5,064 nucleotides of DNA, from NCBI GenBank assembly GCA_030043335.1, contig JASHXX010000032.1:1-5064 (forward strand), read 5' to 3'. The stretch comes from Xanthobacteraceae bacterium. Lineage in GTDB: Bacteria > Pseudomonadota > Alphaproteobacteria > Rhizobiales > Xanthobacteraceae. Below, piece after piece: positions 1 to 5,064 of this stretch. A program made the position numbers and the translations under genes. Position 1 is the stretch's first letter. Each line of letters starts with the position of its first letter. The notes beneath the pieces are model-generated. The model searched no databases. It saw only the letters and a list, made by a program, of their open reading frames with translations, and was not told the origin of the DNA.

Positions 1-580
1 CGATGAACATCTCGACCAGATAACAGAGCGCGATGATGCTCACCATGGCGCCGATGATGAGCTCGAGCGGGCGAAAGCCGCGGCCGCCGACGATCAGGAG
101 GCCGTAGGTCGCAACCGCCGTCGCGACCATCCCCGCCAATAGCGGCAGATGCAGCAGCAATGACAGCCCGATGGCGCCGCCGAGAAACTCGGCGAGGTCG
201 GTCGCCATGGCGGCAATCTCGCTGATGATCCACATCGCGAACACCACCGGGCGCGAAAAATGATCGCGGCACAGCTCGGCGAGGTTGCGGCCGGTGACGA
301 TGCCGAGCTTGGCGGACAGCGCCTGAAACAGCATCGCAATCAGGTTGGCGAGCAGAACCACCCAGAGGAGGCCGTAGCCATACTTCGCTCCGGCCTGGAT
401 ATTGGTCGCGAAGTTTCCCGGGTCGACGTAGGCGATCGAAGCGATGACCGCGGGGCCGGCGAAGGCGAGGTAGGCGCGCCAGCCGCGCTGCCCCGCCAGC
501 ACCTGCCGACCGGCGGCGACGGTGCGTTCGGACAGCGACGGCCGTCGGACGGCGGTCGTATCGGTCAGGCCGGCGTGCAT
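1..580 (-). CDS. mntH: Nramp-family Mn(II)/H+ symporter MntH, N-terminal part (cut by window edge)
   Basis: Inner-membrane proton-coupled importer of Mn(II) (and Fe(II)) of the Nramp/SLC11 family. Reading the minus strand from the ATG at 580 gives 193 uninterrupted codons that run off the left edge, so roughly the C-terminal half is missing. The Nramp TM1 signature DPGNFATN lies at residues 52-60, with the metal-binding pair Asp53 and Asn56. It is followed by family-typical blocks: [16 protein letters not shown] (60-75), [14 protein letters not shown] (89-102) and [18 protein letters not shown] (121-138). About five hydrophobic helices are visible (roughly 38-58, 67-87, 112-135, 143-163, 172-192). 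The TM6 MPH motif would lie outside the window. The start is chosen because a GGTGG Shine-Dalgarno-like stretch lies 7 nt upstream (588-592 on the plus strand), and the ~35-residue cytoplasmic tail before TM1 is plausible for the family. It is divergent from mntR, with the putative MntR operator 18 nt upstream of the start codon, so Mn-dependent repression is likely. Confidence 0.95.
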   Translation of the reverse strand, partial: MHAGLTDTTAVRRPSLSERTVAAGRQVLAGQRGWRAYLAFAGPAVIASIAYVDPGNFATNIQAGAKYGYGLLWVVLLANLIAMLFQALSAKLGIVTGRNLAELCRDHFSRPVVFAMWIISEIAAMATDLAEFLGGAIGLSLLLHLPLLAGMVATAVATYGLLIVGGRGFRPLELIIGAMVSIIALCYLVEMFI

Positions 581-598
581 GCAGCATCCACCAGAAAG

Positions 599-614
599 TG
601 TAGCCTGGGCTACA
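599..614. promoter_or_regulatory. Putative MntR operator (Mn-responsive palindrome)
   Basis: Inverted repeat TGTAGCC-TG-GGCTACA: 7-bp arms, perfectly complementary, separated by two bases. The core TAGC-N4-GCTA has the same half-sites and spacing as the E. coli MntR box (known from family work; core CATAGC-N4-GCTATG). It lies between mntH and mntR, starts 18 bp upstream of the mntH ATG and overlaps the candidate mntH -10 by 2 bp. That position suits direct repression by Mn-loaded MntR. It is about 155 bp from the mntR start, so autoregulation of mntR is less obvious. Seen: the palindrome and its position. Inferred: the binding protein. Confidence 0.75.
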
Positions 615-639
615 TATACCGTCGGGCGAATGGCGTCAA
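613..639 (-). promoter_or_regulatory. Candidate mntH promoter (sigma70-type)
   Basis: On the minus strand there is TTGACG (639-634, 5/6 to consensus), a 15-bp spacer, and TATATG (618-613, 4/6 match). The spacer is 2 bp shorter than the ideal 17. Transcription would begin near 606, inside the palindrome at 599-614, leaving a leader of about 26 nt that contains the GGTGG ribosome-binding site. This reading rests on consensus matching only. Confidence 0.45.
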
Positions 640-668
640 TGGTTACACTATGCAGCCTGTACTAAACT

Positions 669-674
669 TTGACA
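669..674 (+). promoter_or_regulatory. Candidate -35 element for mntR
   Basis: A perfect TTGACA hexamer on the plus strand, about 96 bp upstream of the mntR ATG, in the A/T-richer part of the intergenic region. No good TATAAT-like hexamer sits 16-18 bp downstream (that stretch reads TTCTCCG), so this is a half-supported promoter only. The hexamer overlaps a small palindrome TGAC-ACA-GTCA (670-680), which could be a chance match. Confidence 0.25.
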
Positions 675-769
675 CAGTCAGAAAAATGTGTTCTCCGCTG
701 CTAGCCTGATCGCAAGGTCGGGGCCGTGGCTCGGCGTTGCCGGGGCGGCGACTCGCAAGCAGACGCCCC

Positions 770-1195
770 ATGGCCAAGCTCCCCGCGGAAGGAACGCAGG
801 CGCGCCGCTTCGGCAAGACGCGGTCGGCGCAATCGACCGCGTTGCTCGAAGACTATGTCGAACTGATCGCCGATCTCCTTGCCAGCGCCGGCGAAGCCCG
901 ACCGACCGACATCGCCCGGCGGCTCGGCGTCTCGCACGCGACCGCGGTCAAGACCGTCTCGCGCCTGAAACGGGCCGGCCTCGCGACGGCGCGCCCGTAT
1001 CGCGGCGTGTTCCTGACCGAAAAAGGCCAGGCGCTCGCCGATCGCGTGCGCGTGCGTCACCGGATCGTGGTCGACCTGCTTTGCGCGCTCGGCGTTCCGC
1101 GCGAATCGGCCGAGGCCGACGCCGAAGGCATCGAGCACCACGTCTCGGAGACGACGCTCAAAGCGTTCGCACACTTCCTGAAGGTGAGGGTGTAA
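770..1195 (+). CDS. mntR: Manganese-responsive transcriptional regulator MntR (DtxR/MntR family)
   Basis: A 141-aa cytoplasmic Mn(II)-sensing repressor that should bind the mntH control region when manganese is replete. The N-terminal winged helix-turn-helix covers about residues 26-83 (ARPTDIARRLGVSHATAVKT at 43-62, then wing RPYRGVFLT at 75-83). The dimerisation/metal domain follows (about 84-141), with the family signature DAEGIEHHVSE at 117-127. Aligning by eye to B. subtilis MntR, all six metal ligands are present: Asp28, Glu31, His97, Glu119, Glu122 and His123. There is no SH3-like third domain, so this is the short MntR type rather than DtxR/IdeR. The start at ATG 770 leaves a ~25-residue basic N-terminal tail like the longer tail of E. 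coli MntR. No strong Shine-Dalgarno precedes it, and an in-frame TTG at 737 cannot be excluded. It is divergent from mntH and convergent with glmM, with 38 bp between the two stop codons. Confidence 0.95.
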   Translation: MAKLPAEGTQARRFGKTRSAQSTALLEDYVELIADLLASAGEARPTDIARRLGVSHATAVKTVSRLKRAGLATARPYRGVFLTEKGQALADRVRVRHRIVVDLLCALGVPRESAEADAEGIEHHVSETTLKAFAHFLKVRV

Positions 1196-1233
1196 TTCTT
1201 CGTTCCGCAACAGCGGGCGGCATCAAGACCTAG

Positions 1234-2577
<1,344 letters not shown>

Positions 2578-2635
2578 GGTCCCCCGCGTGCCTCTCCCGG
2601 GCCAGCGATATTAGCCCGTTCCGCGTGGCGTCTGC

Positions 2636-2715
2636 CTCAAAAAATATTTAGTAATCTTACTGCCGATACTAACACTTTCTCCATCATAAGTTGCGGAAAA
2701 GCATAGCAGATCAAG
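2636..2715 (-). promoter_or_regulatory. A/T-rich leader/promoter island upstream of glmM
   Basis: This ~80-bp stretch is conspicuously A/T-rich against its surroundings and lies 60-140 bp upstream of the glmM start, so it probably holds the glmM promoter. On the minus strand, TATGAT (2688-2683) matches five of six -10 positions. The nearest -35-like hexamer, TTGATC (2714-2709), is 20 bp away, which is too long for a confident call. It also contains TTAGTA (2648-2653) and its exact reverse complement TACTAA (2667-2672), plus a nested palindrome AGTAA-TC-TTACT (2650-2661). A binding protein is not identifiable. Confidence 0.35.
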
Positions 2716-2764
2716 GACCTGCATCAACACGGCTAGCCCACGGAGCGGCCGGCGCGGGCGCGAT

Positions 2765-2917
2765 CTAAGGCATGCGCTTGTCGCGCGCGCTTGCCGGCGG
2801 TTGGGTGACCGCGACCGGGTCGGATCCCGGAAAGGAATCCTCCAATCCGCGGTCGAGGCGGTCATCGAGCGCCTGCTTGCGCTTCAGGGCCCGCTCCCCG
2901 CCGCTCGATTCGTCCAT
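2765..2917 (-). CDS. Small conserved hypothetical protein (LEDSFPGSDP type)
   Basis: A 50-aa protein starting at ATG 2917 (MDESSGGERALKRKQALD...) and ending at TAG 2765. Residues 1-20 are polar and charged. The core LDRGLEDSFPGSDPVAVTQP (21-40) matches, from memory, a short motif family widespread in Rhizobiales and other Proteobacteria, usually written LDEALEDSFPASDPPS. No function is known to me. There is no signal peptide, membrane segment or cysteine; it is probably a soluble, partly disordered cytoplasmic protein. The start is chosen because the open frame extends upstream without family resemblance, and AGGG lies about 8 nt before this ATG. The leader contains a 16-bp tandem repeat. It is divergent from lldD and lies 187 bp upstream of glmM on the same strand, so read-through into glmM is possible but unproven. 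The opposite-strand frame here is the spurious upstream extension of lldD. Confidence 0.75.
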   Translation of the reverse strand: MDESSGGERALKRKQALDDRLDRGLEDSFPGSDPVAVTQPPASARDKRMP

Positions 2918-2918
2918 C

Positions 2919-2982
2919 GTTCTGCCCTGGTGCGGCGTTGCCTTGGTCTGGCGCTGCCTTGGCGCGGCGTTGCCTCGCCTTG
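2919..2982. repeat. Imperfect 16-bp tandem repeat, about four units
   Basis: Four consecutive 16-bp units can be laid end to end: 2919-2934, 2935-2950, 2951-2966 and 2967-2982. Units 2-4 share GCGYTGCCTYG at their left ends; for example unit 2 is GCGTTGCCTTGGTCTG and unit 3 is GCGCTGCCTTGGCGCG. Unit 1 is more diverged, at 12 of 16 positions against unit 3. The array lies in the divergent region between the small hypothetical gene (minus) and lldD (plus), ending 2 bp before the former's start codon, so it forms that gene's leader, including its ribosome-binding site. The period is not a multiple of three, which argues against it being coding. Confidence 0.6.
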
Positions 2983-3095
2983 CCGCTCCCTCAAGGCTAA
3001 ACGCCAGCCGGCGACCGATGTTCCGGCCGTCAGACGCGAGGCCGGCCGGACTTTGTGCTATCGAGGAGACGGGTGCGAGAGCCGGGACGCGAGCC

Positions 3096-4238
3096 ATGAA
3101 AACGATGACCTGCATCGAGGACCTGCGGCAGATCTCCCGTCGCAAGGTGCCGCGGGCGTTCTTCGAATATGCCGACGGGGGGTCCTATTCCGAGCAAACC
3201 CTCAATGCCAACCGTACCGATCTCGAGCGCATCAAGCTGCGCCAGAAGATCCTTGTCGACGTCTCCAAGCGCAGCACGCACAGCACGATCCTCGGCGAAC
3301 CGGTATCTCTCCCGTTGGCGCTGGCGCCGATCGGGATGTGCGGCATGCAACACGGCGACGGCGAGATCCTTGCCTGCCGTGCGGCGCAGGAAGCGGGCAT
3401 CCCGTTTTGTCTTTCCACCATGTCGATCTGCTCGATCGAGGACGTCGCCGCCGCCGTCGACAAGCCGTTCTGGTTCCAGCTCTACGTCATGAAGGATCGC
3501 GGCTTTGTCCGCGCCCTGATCGAGCGGGCAGCCGCCGCCAAATGCAGCGCGCTGGTGCTCACTGTCGACCTGCAGGTCCTCGGCCAGCGCCATCGCGACA
3601 TCAAGAACGGCATGACCGTGCCGCCGGAGCTGCACCGCCTCAGCAACCTCATTGACATCGCCAGCAAGCCGACCTGGGCGCTGAGCATCCTGCGCGGCAA
3701 GCGCCGGACCTTCGGCAATCTCGTCGGCCATATCCGCGGCATGGAGAATGTCAACGCGCTGTCGCAGTGGACCGCCGGCCAGTTCGACGCGACGCTCAAC
3801 TGGAAGGACGTCGAATGGATCGCCGCGCAATGGGGCGGCAAGCTCATCCTCAAGGGCATCCTCGATGTCGAGGACGCGCGCACGGCGGTCAAGACCGGCG
3901 CCGCGGCGCTGGTGGTCTCGAACCACGGCGGCCGCCAGCTTGACGGCGCGCTGTCCTCGATTACGGCGCTGCCGCCGATCGTCGAGGCGGTCGGCTCCTC
4001 GATCGAGGTGCTGTTCGACGGCGGCGTCCGCTCCGGCCAGGACGTTATGCGCGCGCTCGCACTTGGCGCGCGCGCCTGCTTGAGCGGCCGCGCCTATATC
4101 TACGGCCTCGGCGCCGGCGGGCAAGCCGGCGTCGCCCGGGCGATCGAGATCATCCGCAACGAACTCGACATCAGCATGGCGCTGACCGGGGTCAACAGCA
4201 TCGCCGAAATCGACCGCCATCTTATTGCAGCAATGTAG
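3096..4238 (+). CDS. lldD: FMN-dependent L-lactate dehydrogenase / alpha-hydroxy-acid oxidizing protein
   Basis: A 380-aa TIM-barrel flavoprotein that oxidises L-lactate (or a related 2-hydroxy acid) to pyruvate. In LldD, electrons pass to the respiratory quinone pool at the inner face of the membrane. Length equals the family norm. Visible elements in order: FFEYADGGS with substrate Tyr25; FMN-phase motif LALAPIGMCGM (74-84); WFQLYV with Gln128 and Tyr130; LTVDLQ with Asp158; Arg165 in GQRHRD; Lys253 in LILKGI; active-site signature SNHGGRQLD (275-283) with catalytic base His277 and Arg280; FMN-phosphate loops DGGVRSG (308-314) and GRAYIYG (331-337). The start at ATG 3096 (MKTMTCIEDLRQ) matches rhizobial homologues. 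The open frame extends upstream to 2772, but that part overlaps the repeat and an opposite-strand gene and is not protein-like. No permease or lld regulator is adjacent. Substrate choice (lactate, glycolate or mandelate) cannot be settled by sequence alone; lactate is favoured by overall LldD resemblance. Confidence 0.92.
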   Translation: MKTMTCIEDLRQISRRKVPRAFFEYADGGSYSEQTLNANRTDLERIKLRQKILVDVSKRSTHSTILGEPVSLPLALAPIGMCGMQHGDGEILACRAAQEAGIPFCLSTMSICSIEDVAAAVDKPFWFQLYVMKDRGFVRALIERAAAAKCSALVLTVDLQVLGQRHRDIKNGMTVPPELHRLSNLIDIASKPTWALSILRGKRRTFGNLVGHIRGMENVNALSQWTAGQFDATLNWKDVEWIAAQWGGKLILKGILDVEDARTAVKTGAAALVVSNHGGRQLDGALSSITALPPIVEAVGSSIEVLFDGGVRSGQDVMRALALGARACLSGRAYIYGLGAGGQAGVARAIEIIRNELDISMALTGVNSIAEIDRHLIAAM

Positions 4239-4297
4239 GCCTATGGCGCGCCCCCGGGGACCGATTCGCGTTTCTTAGCGAGCTTTGGGGGACAGCC

Positions 4298-4546
4298 ATG
4301 CGTAGTTCCGTACTGGGGATCGCCGTTTTTGCCGCGGTCGCGGCGGCGCCGCTGAGCGCCCGCGCCGACATGGTTGGAGCCGCGGCCGGGGCCGGGACCG
4401 GTCTCGTTGTCGCCGGGCCGCCTGGCGCCGTGGTCGGCGGCGTCATCGGCGGCGTTTTCGGCCAGCCGTTCTGGGGTCCGCCGGTCAGCCGCGGCGAGTG
4501 CTGGACCGACGACCATTTCCACCGCCACTGCCGGCCGCATTGGTAG
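4298..4546 (+). CDS. Secreted glycine-zipper mini-protein, function unknown
   Basis: An 82-aa protein with a clear Shine-Dalgarno (GGGGGA about 5 nt before the ATG). It opens with a Sec signal peptide: Arg2, a hydrophobic core at 5-18, and likely cleavage after Ala23 in SARA|DMVG. The mature N-terminal half (about 27-55) is a glycine-zipper-like segment rich in Gly, Ala and Val (VVGGVIGGVFG at its end), able to pack as a membrane hairpin or oligomerise. The C-terminus GECWTDDHFHRHCRPHW (66-82) has two cysteines and four histidines. Proteins of this design (signal peptide, glycine zipper, short aromatic/His-rich tail) are very common in Bradyrhizobium-type genomes and are annotated as hypothetical. 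The likely location is periplasm or outer envelope. It begins 59 bp after the lldD stop on the same strand with no evident terminator between, so co-transcription is possible. I cannot assign a function. Confidence 0.8.
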   Translation: MRSSVLGIAVFAAVAAAPLSARADMVGAAAGAGTGLVVAGPPGAVVGGVIGGVFGQPFWGPPVSRGECWTDDHFHRHCRPHW

Positions 4547-4601
4547 CCGACCGCGCGCCCGGCGAGCAGCCGTCACGGCCGCCGAGCTTCTCTTCGCGAT
4601 C

Positions 4602-5027
4602 TCAGCGGTGCTTGTCGCGATGATAAGTGAGCGCCATCGCGAGACAGGCGGCGAGTGACTGTTTGGGTAGAGGATCGGAAAGCTTCAACAGCAATGCCCG
4701 GTTGCCCTCGAACGCGAATTCATCGGCGAACAACGTCCGGAACGTGCCGATCAGTGTCGTCTTGCAGTGGAAATGGACGGCACAGCGTTCCGGGGCCGAG
4801 CGCTTCCAGCCAAGTCTGATGGCGCTGCCGATCCGGCGCGCTTGCGGCAGATAGGCGGGCTCGCCCCATTTGAGCGTCTCCTGCAGCGGCTCGACGCCCT
4901 CAGTCATCGCGGCCACGTCGAAGATCAGTTGCCGGACGGTCATGAGCTTGGCGCGGATTGCCGGCGGATAGGCGGCGAAGATCTTGGCGACGTTGGCCGG
5001 CATCGACGGGGGAACGACGCGTCTCAT
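4602..5027 (-). CDS. DUF1801 (YdhG-like) domain protein
   Basis: A 141-aa soluble protein with no signal peptide or membrane segment. The segment PLQETLKWGEPAYLP (47-61) is the hallmark of the DUF1801/YdhG-like fold, preceded by the usual N-terminal helix pair (FAAYPPAIRAKLMTVRQLIF, 17-36) and followed by the expected strand-rich middle (GSAIRLGW, CAVHFHCKTTLIGTF) and a C-terminal helix (SLAACLAMALTYH). The biochemical role of the family is not established. A strong Shine-Dalgarno GGAGG (5035-5039 on the plus strand) sits 7 nt upstream and supports ATG 5027 over the internal Met9. It is convergent with the glycine-zipper gene, with 55 bp between the stop codons and no convincing hairpin/T-tract terminator. 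Its own promoter would lie beyond the right edge. Confidence 0.9.
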   Translation of the reverse strand: MRRVVPPSMPANVAKIFAAYPPAIRAKLMTVRQLIFDVAAMTEGVEPLQETLKWGEPAYLPQARRIGSAIRLGWKRSAPERCAVHFHCKTTLIGTFRTLFADEFAFEGNRALLLKLSDPLPKQSLAACLAMALTYHRDKHR

Positions 5028-5064
5028 TGGCGCGCCTCCAAGGGCAGGCGAATGTCGGTTAAAA

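Noticed and set aside
260..709. A 149-codon plus-strand frame over the mntH region
   Set aside because: It is antisense to the Nramp coding sequence, which shows unmistakable family motifs, and its product has no recognisable domain.
2637..2687. A 16-residue minus-strand mini-ORF in the A/T-rich leader of glmM
   Set aside because: No ribosome-binding site precedes it and the peptide has no biosynthetic-codon run typical of attenuation. It is most likely chance in A/T-rich promoter DNA.
3023..3045. CCGGCC...GGCCGG inverted repeat upstream of lldD as an operator
   Set aside because: A six-base G/C-only match with an 11-nt gap, in DNA full of CCGG/GGCC words; no resemblance to the known LldR (GntR) operator.
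2772..3095. Upstream extension of lldD that would give a 488-aa protein
   Set aside because: The extra ~108 residues are Arg/Ser/Pro-rich, read through the 16-bp tandem repeat and overlap the small gene on the other strand. The family length and N-terminus fit ATG 3096.
2918..3145. N-terminal extension of the 50-aa gene to a 126-aa protein
   Set aside because: The added segment overlaps the start of lldD, crosses the tandem repeat and has no family resemblance. The conserved part begins near the Met at 2917.
3030..4220. A 396-codon minus-strand open frame opposite lldD
   Set aside because: Antisense shadow of a well-supported lldD, with biased Asp/Ala/Arg/Val composition and no motif.

Overview
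This is a high-GC window (third codon positions strongly G/C) carrying seven ordinary chromosomal genes. The protein sequences look alphaproteobacterial, most likely Hyphomicrobiales (Bradyrhizobium/Rhodopseudomonas/Xanthobacteraceae type). The grounds are the rhizobial-style LldD, a tiny 'LEDSFPGSDP' protein and a glycine-zipper mini-protein of kinds common in that order, and a proteobacterial MntH/MntR pair. The genus cannot be fixed from this window.

Layout, left to right: (1) 1-580, minus strand: the N-terminal 193 codons of an Nramp Mn(II)/H+ symporter (mntH), cut by the window edge. (2) 581-769: divergent control region. It holds a near-perfect palindrome (599-614) with the same TAGC-N4-GCTA architecture as the enterobacterial MntR box, overlapping a candidate mntH -10 element. 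(3) 770-1195, plus strand: mntR, a DtxR-family Mn-responsive repressor with all six metal ligands conserved. (4) 1234-2577, minus strand: glmM, phosphoglucosamine mutase, complete. (5) 2578-2764: an A/T-rich leader or promoter island with nested inverted repeats. (6) 2765-2917, minus strand: a 50-aa conserved hypothetical protein, with a roughly four-unit, 16-bp imperfect tandem repeat directly upstream. (7) 3096-4238, plus strand: lldD, an FMN-dependent L-lactate dehydrogenase / alpha-hydroxy-acid oxidase. (8) 4298-4546, plus strand: a secreted 82-aa glycine-zipper protein. (9) 4602-5027, minus strand: a DUF1801 (YdhG-like) protein.

Functional links: mntH, mntR and the operator form one self-contained manganese-homeostasis module in which Mn-loaded MntR should shut off Mn import. 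glmM makes glucosamine-1-phosphate for peptidoglycan and LPS, and is here without its frequent neighbours folP and ftsH. lldD stands alone, with no adjacent lactate permease or regulator. The other three small genes have no assigned role. I see no tRNA or rRNA gene, CRISPR array, insertion sequence, phage gene or convincing intrinsic terminator, and no evidence of a new multi-gene system. The most checkable observations are the MntR operator, the 16-bp tandem repeat, and the inverted repeats in front of glmM.
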